Made by a program: the position numbers and the translations under genes
DNA from: Adiantum capillus-veneris
Taxonomy: Eukaryota; Streptophyta; Polypodiopsida; Polypodiales; Pteridaceae
Direction of reading: 5' to 3'
DNA: 64,000 nucleotides
Assembly: GCA_014529385.2 (NCBI GenBank)
Contig: CM043944.1
Coordinates: forward strand, 60,337,268 to 60,401,267
Shown: in pieces, positions 10,491 through 21,378 of the stretch
Layout of the letters: each line of letters opens with the position of its first letter
Numbering within the stretch: the first letter of the stretch is position 1
The notes under the pieces: generated by a model
The model's input: only the letters and a program-made list of their open reading frames with translations
Databases searched by the model: none
What the model was told of the DNA's origin: nothing

Positions 10491-11548
10491 CACAACAAGT
10501 AGAATTTGCATGGTCTGATGAGCTTGAAGAGTATTTTTGTAACATTAAAGTCATTTTGTCAGAGCTACCAACACTCATGCCTCCTTGTTGGGAGTACACA
10601 TTCTTTGTTAGCTCTAGTGTTGGGAGGGAAACAATTGGTGCTGTGTTGCTACAACAAGATCCCCACAGTACAAGGATGCGACCCATCTACTTTGCTAGTA
10701 GGGTCATGAATGCTTTGGAGAGAGACTACACAGAAGCAGAACTCATGATGCTTTCTCTCATGTTTGCGGTGAGAAAGTTTAGATCCTACCTACTACCAAA
10801 ACCTTTTGTAATTCTCACTGCAGAAAATTTGTTCCCTTGGGTGTCATCTCAAATGAATCTTAGTACTAGGATTTCAAAGTGGATTATGGAGTTGCAGGAG
10901 TTTCAATACTCTTTCAAGGTAGAAGATAGTGTGCGTGCACAATTGGCAGGGATTCTCACTTATAGGGTACATGAGAAAGAAATTAAGGTGCCTCAAGTAA
11001 AGACCCTACCATTGCCACCACCAAAAAGTATTCCCAATGCTTTTACCTTATTCTTTGATGGAGCTTTTCGACGAGCCACAGGGAAAGCAGGGGGAGGGCT
11101 AGTGTTGCTCAACCCAAGTGGAGAGGTGGTCATGAAAGAGAAGTTCAATCTACCAAGTTCAGCTAGCAACAATGAAGCAGAATATGACACACTAATTCAT
11201 GGTTTGAAGATGTGCATTGGCCAAGGGATACAACGCCTCATGGTAAAGGGAGATGCACTTCTCATTGTTAAACAGATTTTAGGCATTTGGGCATGCAAGA
11301 ATGAAAGCTTACGGACAAAAGTTCATGCCATTCGTAGATTGTTTAATCAATTTGAAGAAGTGCAACTATATCATACTCCTAGGAAACAAAATGAAGATGC
11401 CGATTTACTTGCACAGCAAGTAGTTACATGTGTTGAGAAAGAAGTGCAGGTCATCATGGTGGCAGCAACTGTCAAGCAACCAAGATACCAGGGATGGGAG
11501 TCATTGACTCCCATTATTAGCTACATTTTGGAGGGCGAGTTTCCATAA
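10487..11548 (+). CDS. Element A dual RNase H (gypsy RNase H plus archaeal-type RNase H)
   Basis: A 353-codon frame carries two RNase H modules in tandem. The first (residues about 1-140) is the usual gypsy domain with TIGAVLLQQD, PIYFASRVMN and the YTEAELMMLSLMFAVRKFR helix. The second (about 185-310) starts FTLFFDGAFR and has NNEAEYDTLIHGLK, VKGDALLIVKQI and QNEDADLLAQ, which supply the D-E-D-D catalytic set of RNase HI. An extra archaeal-type RNase H after the gypsy one is a known hallmark of the plant Tat lineage. The domain degrades RNA in the RNA-DNA hybrid during reverse transcription in the particle. The frame is fully open; its ATG is only the first in-frame one. Confidence 0.88.
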   Translation: MTQQVEFAWSDELEEYFCNIKVILSELPTLMPPCWEYTFFVSSSVGRETIGAVLLQQDPHSTRMRPIYFASRVMNALERDYTEAELMMLSLMFAVRKFRSYLLPKPFVILTAENLFPWVSSQMNLSTRISKWIMELQEFQYSFKVEDSVRAQLAGILTYRVHEKEIKVPQVKTLPLPPPKSIPNAFTLFFDGAFRRATGKAGGGLVLLNPSGEVVMKEKFNLPSSASNNEAEYDTLIHGLKMCIGQGIQRLMVKGDALLIVKQILGIWACKNESLRTKVHAIRRLFNQFEEVQLYHTPRKQNEDADLLAQQVVTCVEKEVQVIMVAATVKQPRYQGWESLTPIISYILEGEFP

Positions 11549-11578
11549 GACTTCACGAAGGCTCAGAAGAGGAGACTC

Positions 11579-12403
11579 ATGAAGAAGGCAAGCGCATATC
11601 TCTTCCTAGAAGGCTCCCTCTATCAAAGAGGGAGGGATCAAGTATGCAGAAGAGTACCAACTATTGAGGAAATTCCAGCCATTCTAAAAGGTTTGCATGA
11701 AGAAGCATGTGGTGGTCATTTTGCCCAAGAATTAACTGTGAAGAAGATTTTGCTTGCGGGGTATGTTTGGCCAAGTCTGCATGTGGATGTCCAACATTGG
11801 TGTAAAAGTTGTCACAATTGTCAGGTAAATGGGAATAGAAGATTGGTTTATGGTCCAAGGCAAATCGTGCTTGCAAATGGACCGTTTGAAAAGTGGGGCA
11901 TTGATGCTATGGGTCCTCTGCCTAGGACAAAAAATGGTAAACTCTACATTCTAGTGGCTGTAGACTATATGACTAGGTGGGTGGAAGCACAAAGTGTGGC
12001 AAAGGTAAATGAGAAGACAGTGAGCAAATTCGTCTACACTCACATTTGTTGTAGATTTGGCACACCTTTGGAGATTGTTTCTGATAATGGTCCAGGGTTT
12101 AGAAAGGGATTGCTCACAGAAGTCTGTGAAGAACTTCACATTCTACATCGTCACAGTACACCCTACTATCCCCAATCAAATGGTTTGGTAGAAAAAGCTA
12201 ATGGTGTCATTGCAGGCATCATTAGAAAGATGGTGAAAAACAAGACAAAGTTGTGGGATGACTTCTTGGATGGTGCCTTGTGGGCGCATCGAACCACATA
12301 TAGGGAAGCCACGGAGTTCACACCATTTCAGTTGGTCTATGGTCAAGAGGCTTTGCAGCCTATCGAGTTAAACATTCCAACAATGCGACTTCATGGAAAA
12401 TGA
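11579..12403 (+). CDS. Element A integrase, zinc-binding and catalytic core (first copy)
   Basis: The 274-codon frame has an HHCC zinc-binding module (His40, His47, Cys75, Cys78; GGHF ... CKSCHNC) and an rve core. The DDE triad is Asp109 in WGIDAMGPL, Asp169 in IVSDNGPGF and Glu205 in NGLVEKANG, with 35 residues between the second Asp and Glu as expected for retroviral-type integrases. A TGA at 12401-12403 ends the frame before the C-terminal domain, which resumes only at 13440. Integrase inserts the cDNA in the nucleus. The catalytic residues are all intact; the break lies in the connection to the C-terminal domain and in the two extra core copies. Confidence 0.9.
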   Translation: MKKASAYLFLEGSLYQRGRDQVCRRVPTIEEIPAILKGLHEEACGGHFAQELTVKKILLAGYVWPSLHVDVQHWCKSCHNCQVNGNRRLVYGPRQIVLANGPFEKWGIDAMGPLPRTKNGKLYILVAVDYMTRWVEAQSVAKVNEKTVSKFVYTHICCRFGTPLEIVSDNGPGFRKGLLTEVCEELHILHRHSTPYYPQSNGLVEKANGVIAGIIRKMVKNKTKLWDDFLDGALWAHRTTYREATEFTPFQLVYGQEALQPIELNIPTMRLHGK

Positions 12404-12423
12404 GCACAAGATGATCAAGAAGC

Positions 12424-12909
12424 ATGGATGGTCCGACTTCTTACCTTAGCTACATTCTAGTGGCTGTAGACTATATGACTAGGTGGGTGGAAGCACAAAG
12501 TGTGGCAAAGGTAAATGAGAAGACAGTGAGCAAATTCGTCTACACTCACATTTGTTGTAGATTTGGCACACCTTTGGAGATTGTTTCTGATAATGGTCCA
12601 GGGTTTAGAAAGGGATTGCTCACAGAAGTCTGTGAAGAACTTCACATTCTACATCGTCACAGTACACCCTACTATCCCCAATCAAATGGTTTGGTAGAAA
12701 AAGCTAATGGTGTCATTGCAGGCATCATTAGAAAGATGGTGAAAAACAAGACAAAGTTGTGGGATGACTTCTTGGATGGTGCCTTGTGGGCGTATCGAAC
12801 CACATATAGGGAAGCCACGGAGTTCACACCATTTCAGTTGGTCTATGGTCAAGAGGCTTTGCAGCCTATCAAGCTAAACATTCCAACAATGCGACTTCAT
12901 GGAAAATGA
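12424..12909 (+). pseudogene. Second (duplicated) copy of the element A integrase core
   Basis: A 161-codon frame repeats the catalytic core from YILVAVDYMTRW to MRLHGK, with the second Asp (IVSDNGPGF) and Glu (NGLVEKANG) but without the zinc finger or the first catalytic Asp. It exists only because of the 506-bp duplication and is out of frame with the first copy. Its apparent start (MDGPTSYLS) is a junction artefact, reading the downstream linker into the repeat. Confidence 0.88.
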
Positions 12910-12929
12910 GCACAAGATGATCAAGAAGC

Positions 12930-13415
12930 ATGGATGGATCGACTTCTTACCTTAGCTACATTCTAGTGGCTGTAGACTATATGACTAGGTGGGTGGAAGC
13001 ACAAAGTGAGGCAAAGGTAAATGAGAAGACAGTGAGCAAATTCGTCTACACTCACATTTGTTGTATATTTGGCACACCTTTGGAGATTGTTTCTGATAAT
13101 GGTCCAGGGTTTAGAAAGGGATTGCTCACAGAAGTCTGTGAAGAACTTCACATTCTACATCGTCACAGTACACCCTACTATCCCCAATCAAATGGTTTGG
13201 TAGAAAAAGCTAATGGTGTCATTGCAGGCATCATTAGAAAGATGGTGAAAAACAAGACAAAGTTGTGGGATGACTTCTTGGATGGTGCCTTGTGGGCGTA
13301 TCGAACCACATATAGGGAAGCCACAGAGTTCACACCATTTCAGTTGGTCTATGGTCAAGAGGCTTTGCAGCCTATCGAGCTAAACATTCCAACAATGCGA
13401 CTTCATGGAAAATGA
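12930..13415 (+). pseudogene. Third copy of the element A integrase core
   Basis: Like the second copy, this is 161 codons lacking the zinc finger and the first catalytic Asp, in yet another frame. It differs by a few substitutions, including a CCR to CCI change. It is followed by the original continuation of integrase at 13440. Confidence 0.88.
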
Positions 13416-13439
13416 GCACAAGATGATCAAGAAGCATGG

Positions 13440-13931
13440 ATGGATCGACTTCTTACCTTAGCTGAGCTTGAGTGGAAAAGAGAAGCAGCATACGAGTGCT
13501 ATAAGAGGAAAGCCACACAGAAAAAGGAGAAGCTTGACAAGAAACTGAAGGACAAAGGCATCAATGAAGGAGATCTTGTGCTAAGGTATGACAATCGACT
13601 CGATAATCGTTTTGATGCCAAATTTGAAACAAGATGGCAAGGGCCATACATAGTCAAGAAGGCTTTCAATTCAAGTTACTATCAGCTTATGGACTTGAAT
13701 GGTAAAGAGCACTCCAGGAAAGTAAACGGGTATCGCTTGAAGCCCTATTTGAGTCGCCTTCTACCAAAGGATCTACCAAAGATCTGTCAAAAGGCCACTG
13801 TCTCATGTAAGTATTGTTACATGAAGCATGAGTGTAACTCTAGCCAAAATGTTGAGGGGCCAAACAATAAAAATCTCGTCAAGGACTCTGAAGCACTCTC
13901 TTTGGAAAAGATGCTATATGATGGTACATGA
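13440..13931 (+). CDS. Element A integrase C-terminal domain
   Basis: The 163-codon frame begins with the linker DRLLTLAELEWKREAAYE and contains the GPY/F-type module of gypsy integrases: EGDLVLRYD, FETRWQGPYIVKKAF and NGYRLKPYLSR. It carries no chromodomain, consistent with a non-chromovirus Tat-type element. It ends shortly before the polypurine tract. In the original layout it was joined to the integrase core; the stop at 12401 and the triplication separate them. Confidence 0.82.
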   Translation: MDRLLTLAELEWKREAAYECYKRKATQKKEKLDKKLKDKGINEGDLVLRYDNRLDNRFDAKFETRWQGPYIVKKAFNSSYYQLMDLNGKEHSRKVNGYRLKPYLSRLLPKDLPKICQKATVSCKYCYMKHECNSSQNVEGPNNKNLVKDSEALSLEKMLYDGT

Positions 13932-13945
13932 ATATACCATCATCC

Positions 13946-13959
13946 AGGGGGAGGGCTAA
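13946..13959 (+). promoter_or_regulatory. Polypurine tract of element A
   Basis: The purine run aggggga..., within ccagggggagggctaa, sits directly before the 3' LTR start TGATAGCC at 13960. It is the expected primer site for plus-strand DNA synthesis. Confidence 0.8.
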
Positions 13960-16328
13960 TGATAGCCGTTTTTCGGCTCTTTGTAATTGCCACAGTGAGT
14001 TACCTCACCCTACCAAAATCACCCAAACACTGTGGCTATCCCTACCATTTCACTGTACATAGGCGTGCGTGAGTCACGGGACTTTTCCCATATCTCCTTA
14101 CTAAAATAAAAAACCCTCAATTAGCTAGGCATTGGGCTAGTTGAGCCAAAAAAAAAAAAAGTATATTATGGCCCATGCGTATGTAAATATTTCTTTGTAT
14201 ATAGGGCCTAAATAAAAGATTTTTTCATAATTATTTTGGTATTTATTTAAATATTTCTACCTAGGTGTGTGTTATTTATGCTCTGTACATTGCCTCACCA
14301 TTACCACAATTTTTTCTTACCATTTTTCATACTCCTTATTCCATATAGAAATATTTTCATGTAAGCTTCTCTTATATTTGGTGTAACTCCACCCCAACAA
14401 AAATCCAAAAAAACTAGTTTTATTTATGTGTATATTTTTTCACTATTGTGATTTTTCCCTTCCTACATCTATTTTGTTTTTTTCTAAAAAATTAGAACAC
14501 CAAAAATATTTATCTTTTTATGGTAGCCTCATAATGAGAGAGATTTCTTTTGACCCCTTTATATTTTTTTCCACTTATATTATTTATATTTGACATGTAC
14601 ATATTTTTTAGACCCTTCAATATTTGATTTTCTTAGTTGTACTATTCACTTATATCATAATCTCAACAATATCTTCAATTATAGACCTACCAAATAAGGT
14701 CAAGGGTAGGTGGCATGCATACATGCACTATGGAGGGCCCACTCTTGGAGGTATTCAAAAGAATCATCCAAAGAAGGACCCCACAAGGACTTTGTGCAGT
14801 GGAAAAAAACATTCGGTTTTGCTGAATTTTTAAAGTTCACTTGCTCTCTGAATTTGAAAAGGTGATACAAACAAAAGTTGTAGCTCGTGGGCTGAGCTTT
14901 GGCCTCAAATTTTTTCATATTTTTTTGAGCTACGAGCTGTGACCTATGGTTTTATTAGTGGACCCCAGTTTTCCCATGCTATGCAGCCACACTCTCTCTT
15001 CCACTTTATCATTTTCCTCTTTCACACACACTTCTCCACTCATCATCCCCACCTCTCTCACCACTCCTCTCTGCACCCTACTCACCTTCTCCTCAACCTT
15101 GAAGAATAAGAGAAACCATGGTGAACTCATACCTCCCACACACAATTCCATTCCAAAATTGACCACCTAGTCTCATTTTTCCTCCTCCAATTTACCCATA
15201 TCTATCAAAAAAACCACAAAATTCAGCCTCTTCTCTTAAAAGACAGCATCATGGTGGTTGATTACTCAGCTTCAATTACATTGTCTCTCAAGGAAGGTCA
15301 AGAGTGGAGAAAAAATGTACCGTCAAAGCTAGTGGACCGTCAACAAGCGTCAAAAATTGGCCCTACTCAAGACACTTGGAGCATCAACCTTGTAAGAAAT
15401 CCACCTTTTCTTACCTCTTAAGAGTTTTTCTTCCTTATTTGTATCCTACATGGATACTCCCATTGTAAATATCCAATTCCATTTGTAAATTAATACTAAC
15501 TCTACTAACACTAACCCACTATGAAAAGTCCTATCACCTCCATTTCTCTCCTCTCTCTTTCCCCACCAACTTCTTGATAATTCCAAGCAAAAGAAATTAG
15601 ATAAATTGCTGAAAATCTAACCCAACCATGGTTAGAGGAGTAACCCTAGCCTTCAAAATTTCTATAAAAGGAGGGTGTAGCTAGCACAAAAGGGGGAGCC
15701 ATAAGCAAGAGCACTATGCTATAGCTTGAGAAGCCAAGCTCAACCTCTCTAGAAGGAGCTCTTGAGTGGAAGCTCATTGTCTTATGCATGTGCATGTGTT
15801 GTAATATGGGATTAGGAAGGGAACTCTATGCCATTGTAAGAGAGAGAGTGATCATTCAATTGAGAGTAGGAAATCTATCATTTCTCCTACTAGTGTAAGC
15901 CCAACATTTGCTGAATCAAGGAGGGTGGATTTGGACTAAGCTTGGATACATTTGTCTCCTTTCCAACGTGAAGTAATGGACAACAATGATGCGTAAGTGT
16001 CTTGGTGTTTTTTGTTAAGTTCTTGATAGCTTGTCTCTGGTGTTGTCATCAATCTAGCCATAAATCCCACATACTGTAAGAAGGCGACAGGGTGGAGAGG
16101 ACTCCCCTGGCCTTAAGACAGTGATTGGGGTGGCTTTTCTTGTGATGTGTTGTGGTGAAATTTACGCAAGCTATGTTGAACAAATACTAATCTCACTTTG
16201 ATTTGTCATGACAGATTTGTAAGAAGGTATTAATGCAACAAGCACCCGCTCCCCCTTTCTCTCTCTTTCTTAAATATATAGTTGTGTTTGCTTGATCATT
16301 GCCGATACGATTCAAAGCATCCCGAGCA

Positions 16329-16402
<74 letters not shown>

Positions 16403-16577
16403 ACGCGTCCTAGTTCGCATCCAAAACTAGGTGGTGCCCCAAATTTGTGTAGGATTAGGTTGCGGGTTTGTGTGTGTGTTTGTTGTTTTTTTCCAACCCC
16501 AACCCAATTGAGCAGCATGGGAGCCTAGAAGAGTGCTTGGAGGCCACTCTTCTTGTTGCCCGCCCCAGACCGCTTCA
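13960..16577 (+). repeat. 3' LTR of element A
   Basis: The direct repeat of 4558-7189 begins TGATAGCC and ends CGCTTCA, followed by the target duplication ctgc and the resumed gag-pro sequence of element B. It has a TATA box at 15663-15670 and a CT run at 16332-16399. It keeps a single copy of the 44-bp segment duplicated in the 5' LTR. Confidence 0.93.
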
Positions 16578-17430
16578 CTGCTAGCTTTAAATCCAAAGTT
16601 AACAAGGTAGTGGTCCACAAGTGTTAGCACCAGGCTGCCAAGAGCTAAGGGTATGTGCAAGCAGTGCAAAACATGACTTTGAGTGTAGGTAGCCCCATTG
16701 ATGTTCTTCCGCTTGTAGATGCAATTCTACAGAAGAGGATGCAAGTACAATCATACATAGACGGTGGAGCACAAGTTTGTGTCATGACGGAAGTAGCCAT
16801 GAAAGAGACGGGAGTCAAGGTAGTATTCAAGCCAAATGTACGCATGAGGATGGCCAACCATACCAAAGCCTGATGTCTAGGTGTGGCGCAGGATGTAAAG
16901 GTCAAGGTGATGGGCATAGAGTTCCTGATCGATTTTTTTGTGATGAAGGTAGGGATAATGCTTATCCAATCATTTTGGGTAGGCCATGGCTTTTGGCGAT
17001 AGGAGAAAAGCGGGATTGGGAGAGCAAAGTGTTCACTTTGCCTGACAAAGAGAGAGGCAGACAAATTGTGCTTGATTTGAAGACTAAGGAGAGCAATTTT
17101 CATCCTATGGCATTTAAATATGAGGGTGACACGATGAGCTATGAGTACGAGACCGAGACGGGCTATGATGAAGGCTATACTAGTACAGAGGAAGAGGAGA
17201 GCGAGGACGACATGTTGAAGATAGATGCAGACTTATTTGGAGTCACCATAGACGACTCTCCACCTAAAGAAGAAGGTATGCAGTCTCAATCTCATGGTTT
17301 AAGCATAGAGGAGGTTTCAAGAATGATAAGTGAAGATTTAACCAAGGGTGAAAAGGAGGGATATGTTCAATTGTGTGAGTCCTGTCCAAATCTGTTTGCG
17401 ACGGAGTACAAGAATTTGTGAGGTGCAAAA
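16578..17430 (+). pseudogene. Element B protease region (second piece of B)
   Basis: The first codons (LALNPKLTR) continue the reading frame interrupted at 4557. The retropepsin motif YIDGGAQVCVM is at about 16758, then MANHTKA followed by a TGA. After a frameshift the flap end (ILGRPWLLAIGEKRDWE) is read at about 16970, followed by an acidic Glu/Asp/Ser linker (EEEESEDDML). The layout mirrors the element A gag-pro frame, but with several stops and at least one frameshift, so B is an older member of the same broad group. Confidence 0.82.
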
Positions 17431-18244
17431 GGGGTGGAGCACAAGAGTTTTCTTAAGGAGGGACATAAGCCTAGAGCACAAAAGCTGAGAAGACTAGGGG
17501 AAATCCAAAAGGAAGCCCTTTGACAGGAGATCAAAAAGCTATTGGATGCAGGCATCATATATCCTATGAAAGAGTCAGAGTGGGTCTCTCCAGTGGTCAT
17601 AACCCCTAAGAAGAATGGGAAATGGAGACTATGTGTTGACTACAAGCCATTGAATGCCGTGACCAAGCGGAATCACTACCCCTTGCCGTTTCAAGATGAA
17701 ATCCTAAACCAGATGGCTGGGCATGAAAGATACTTAATTATGGATGGCTTTTCGGGGTATTGGGATTGCGCTTGAAGGCCAGCTAAAGACCACATTCATA
17801 TCTCCATGGGGTTGTTTCGCTTACCACAGGATGCCATTCTGATTGGTGAATGTATATGCCACCTTCCAAGGTTGGATGAACATAGTATTTGGTTCATACT
17901 TGGGCCGCTTTATTAGGGTATTCATGGATGATATCGGCTACTAAAGTTCAAGGTTTGAGCACCTATAAAACCTCCAATTATTCTTTCAAAGGCTTGATGA
18001 AGAAGGAGGTCAGCTGAACCCCAAAAAGTGCAAGCTAGCACAGCCTCGAGCACAGCTAGTAGGTCATGTGGTGTCGCAAAATGGTATAGAGGCTGATCAC
18101 GATAAGGTGAAGGCATTGGTGTTGATGGATCCACCCTCAGATGCTCAAGGTTTGGCTTCATTTGTTCATAAGTTGAGTTATTTTTCACGTTTCTTTTGGA
18201 TGCTGTCGCAATATGTGCATCCTCTTCAAAAGAGGGCTCAGTAG
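17431..18244 (+). pseudogene. Element B reverse transcriptase
   Basis: This RT reads SEWVSPVVITPKKNGKWRL (keeping the Trp that A has lost), then LCVDYKPLNAVTKRNHYP and MDGFSGYW. A small deletion and frameshift at about 17765 follow, then LKTTFISPWGCFAY. The catalytic box is VFMDDI (about 17916), MDD in place of the usual IDD/VDD. LNPKKCKLAQPRAQLVGHVV marks the thumb. Stops at 17521 and about 17835-17990 make it non-functional. Confidence 0.82.
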
Positions 18245-19305
18245 GTGCATGGTTATGAGTGGGATGGGGAATCTCAAGAGGCTTTTGATAGAGTTAAAGA
18301 GATTTTGTGTCAGTTGCCAGTGGTGTGTCCTCCCAATCGAGAGGACGACTACTATGTGTCTATGACGGTGGGAACAATTGCTATTGGAGCGGTTCTACTG
18401 CAAAAGGTAGGGCGAAGCTACAAGCCGATATACTTCAAGAGTAGGGTGATTAGCCCATGAGAGGCTACTTAAACCGAGGCGGAGTAGTGGGTGATGGCTC
18501 TAATCTTCGGTTGCAAGAAGTTCAAAGTCCATTTAATTGTGCGTAGGTTTTTTGTGTTGACGGCTAATAATTTATTGCCAGAGGTAGTGCTGCATTTGAA
18601 GCCAAGAATGAGGATTATGGAGTGGGTGTTGGAGCTACAGGAGTTTGAGTTCGAGTTCAAGTTGGATCACACGAGTCAGTCTCACCTGGTAGATATTCTT
18701 GTCAGCAAGGCCATCGATTTGCCGGCCTATCCAAGAGTGGTACGAGATGAAGCTAAGGAGGAACCCAACTTGGAGGATGATTTTACTATGTGGTTCGATG
18801 GAGCATATCAAAGGGTAGTGTAGAAGGCAGGAGGAGGTGTGGCATATGATTTAAAGGATGTCCACACAAATAATGAGGTGGAGTATCTCACTCTGCATTT
18901 GGGTTTAAAGCAGTGCATAGAGTTTGGCATTTCAAGGTTGGTGGTGAAGGGAGATGCATTGCTAGTCATCAAGCAATTGTTAGGCCAATGGCAGGTAAAG
19001 CGCGATTCCTTGAAACATTGGTTCTTTTCCATCGAAAAGATGCTGAAGTCTTTTGAATAAGTCCAATTCAAGCATGTGAGGAGAGAGCAGAATCAAGAGG
19101 CGGATCAACTAGCTAGCAACAAAGTACAGGTGCATGTTGTAGGTCTATATGTGTCCCCAGCCACTTATGCAGGTAGGGAGACTCCTAAAGAGATTGAAGG
19201 TTTTTTGAGTACAGGGCAATGTTAAAAATTCACACTGGTAGGTGAAGATCTCATGAACTATGGCCGTGACGGAGTGCTTAGAAGGGTGTTGTACAAAGAA
19301 GAGAT
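18245..19305 (+). pseudogene. Element B dual RNase H, ending at the insertion of element C
   Basis: The gypsy RNase H part reads YEWDGESQEAFDRVKEIL, AIGAVLLQKVG, PIYFKSRVIS, then two stops and MEWVLELQEFEFEFK. The archaeal-type RNase H follows: FTMWFDGAYQRVV, stop at 18821, NNEVEYLTLHLGLK, VVKGDALLVIKQLL and QNQEADQLA. The double module places B in the Tat lineage with A. The frame runs on through LRRVLYKEEI, and at 19306 element C interrupts it right before the integrase zinc finger. Confidence 0.82.
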
Positions 19306-19469
19306 TGCAAGAACCCTAGGAGCTAGAGACTTGGATCCTCCACCCAACCGCCCATACTTATAGGCTCTTAGCCCTAGGATCCCCTGTCCACACTGCTAGC
19401 TGGCCCGTGGCCAGGGTCCGTGACCCCCCTTTAGGGTAGGGCTCTGCCCGTAGGACCCGTGTCCTGACA
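19306..19469 (-). repeat. 3' LTR of element C (minus-strand sense)
   Basis: It matches 24523-24686. On the minus strand it begins TGTCAGGACACGGG and ends with GTTCTTGCA, showing one transition at its last-but-one position relative to the partner LTR. It contains the TATA-like cctataagtatgg. Confidence 0.9.
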
Positions 19470-21202
19470 TTACTCCCCCCTTTGGAAGAGTTTTCATCCT
19501 CAAAAACACAAGTGGTGGTATCTTCATAAGAACACTAATGTTTTCCACCGTGGCATCCCTCATGGATCCAACGGTTTGTTAAATCGGAACCCGGTTTATT
19601 GGGAGGTTCAATGAAATCAAGAATAACATCTTGATTTTCCACATTGTTGTCCCTGTACAACCGTCTTTGTTAACCAACCCGTAACCAACATAATGTGAAG
19701 ACTCCATTTAAAAATCACTTTATTATGTTAAACGAGTTATCATAACGAAGAGGTGTCTAAATGTATACCCAAGTTTCAGACTTTCTGGAGGTACTTGAAT
19801 GTGCAATATAACCTCGGCTCGTCTTTCCATGAAAGTACTATGCTGACATACTCATCAGCAGCAACTAAGTCCTTGACTTGCTATGGTTTCTTTCCATTAG
19901 CCAACCGCATCAAAACTGATGATTAAGGTTGATAACTTGAGAATAACAGGCAGAGACTAAAACTAGTTGTAACATGCCTTGCATCATATGAAGAAAAATC
20001 CAAACTAGAAAGGTAACCGATCCAGTTGTTCCACTGCTTGCTAGCGTATGCACTTAGCATATCCTTTAGCGTGTTTTAACGTATGCACTTTGCATATCCT
20101 TTAGTACTAATAGAATGCTGTAAATTGCCCATCCTACGTGGGATGAATAGTAGCAGTAAGAGTGAGGTGCTTTCCCCCAACCACTTACAGAAAGTTGCCC
20201 ACGACTGACGACAAACTATGACTCAATCATTGAGTATCCAGCCATATACTCGATATGGAATGGATACAACCAACTAGGTTGAAAGCAGATTTGAGTTTCA
20301 AGCAGCCAATCACAAACACCCATAGTCAGCCATCATCTTGTATGGCAGAGTGTAAACTCATACTAAGTCTGCAAGAGAGATTTCACTGGCAGTGCAAAAA
20401 ATTGCAGAAACAATAATGTCCATGAAGTTGCATGCCGCTCCGAGTAAATTTGTGTTAAACACTAGGGCCCATAACACCTACTGTGCATGCATTTAACACA
20501 AACATATCCGAACCGCAATTCCATGACGAGACTTTGGACCATAAAAGAGTATGACAACCCGGTCACACCTACGTACCAACCATGAGACATTCTCATGGAC
20601 ATAGCATACTTAGCTATATGTAGAAAAAACCCTCTGCTAAGGTGGTTTCACAGCACTTGTAATCGTAACAAGTTTGTACTTAGTACCCAACAATTTCTGG
20701 CCACTAACATTGCTCCTGATACTGTGTGCTCAAAATGGTCGAAGCCATGGATGCGACCAACACCTAGGGACTTCGTCGCGACACATTGTTAGAGAGTGGG
20801 CGCCAGTGTCAGTCCTAGAGACTCATATTCTCCACATGTGGAATATGTCTCAAACAAGGATATCAAGAAAAGTGACATCCATCAAGTACGAGATGTACTT
20901 GTGTGTGTAGGTAACTACAAACACTCTGCGACAAGAGTGAGAGGGACCCTCATTATCATGCTCCACACTGGCTAAACTGAACTCCTTGAGTCCCTAGACC
21001 ATGTTGTATCCCATGTGACAACATGTGCCAAATCGAACCCTACAACTAGGTTCGTAACAGCATAATGTATAGTGGATACTACGGTCCAAAATACTCTGTT
21101 CCAACATGCCCTTGGCATGGCTTTGAAATATTCAAGCGTATTTATACAACTTGCACTGGAAATCGTGGGTCTTGCCTGCACAATCCAACCCCTTTGGTTA
21201 AC

Positions 21203-21378
21203 ATCTACGTAGTCAAATCCCTTGGTAAGACCCTCTGTAGAAACTGCTCAACTAGCCGGTAACGATTATCAATATAGTCAACCGTATAGAATCTACGTTG
21301 TCAAACCCCTTGGTAAGACCCTGTGTAGAAATTGCTCAGCTAGCAAGTAACGGTTATCAACATATTCAACCGGATACA
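21203..21378. repeat. 88-bp tandem duplication inside element C
   Basis: Two units start at 21203 (atctacgtagtcaaatccc) and 21291 (atctacgttgtcaaacccc). They share the segment cttggtaagaccct, then gtagaaa.tgctca and caac/caatata..tcaacc. They are diverged by roughly 15 percent, so the duplication is old. Confidence 0.8.

Larger units (their letters stand above)
11945..13462 (+). repeat. Three tandem copies of a 506-bp integrase-core segment
   Basis: The segments 11945-12450, 12451-12956 and 12957 to about 13462 are direct repeats with a period of 506 bases. Each starts tacattctagtggctgtag and runs through to gacttcttaccttagct. Only a handful of substitutions distinguish them (for example gcgcatcga/gcgtatcga near 12285, and agtgtggca/agtgaggca near 13007). 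Because 506 is not a multiple of three, each copy is in a different frame. All three copies share the same TGA after LHGK, so that stop predates the amplification. The junction shows only about 2 bp of microhomology (ct). Confidence 0.95.
4558..16577 (+). mobile_element. Element A: full-length Tat-like Ty3/gypsy retrotransposon with 2.6-kb LTRs
   Basis: Two direct repeats of about 2.62 kb (4558-7189 and 13960-16577) begin TGATAGCC and end CCGCTTCA. They flank a gag-protease-RT-RNaseH-RNaseH-integrase region of 6.8 kb. The flanking bases ctgc occur on both sides (4554-4557 and 16578-16581), a 4-bp target duplication with a possible fifth base that is ambiguous with the LTR start. The two LTRs are nearly identical apart from a few indels, so the insertion is far younger than its host element B. 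Coding capacity is broken by a stop in RT (9876), frameshifts near 8110, 9720 and 10490, a stop at the end of the integrase core (12401), and a triplication of the integrase core. Confidence 0.93.

Noticed and set aside
11951-12139. 62-codon minus-strand frame present three times
   Set aside because: Antisense shadow of the integrase core, repeated because of the 506-bp triplication.
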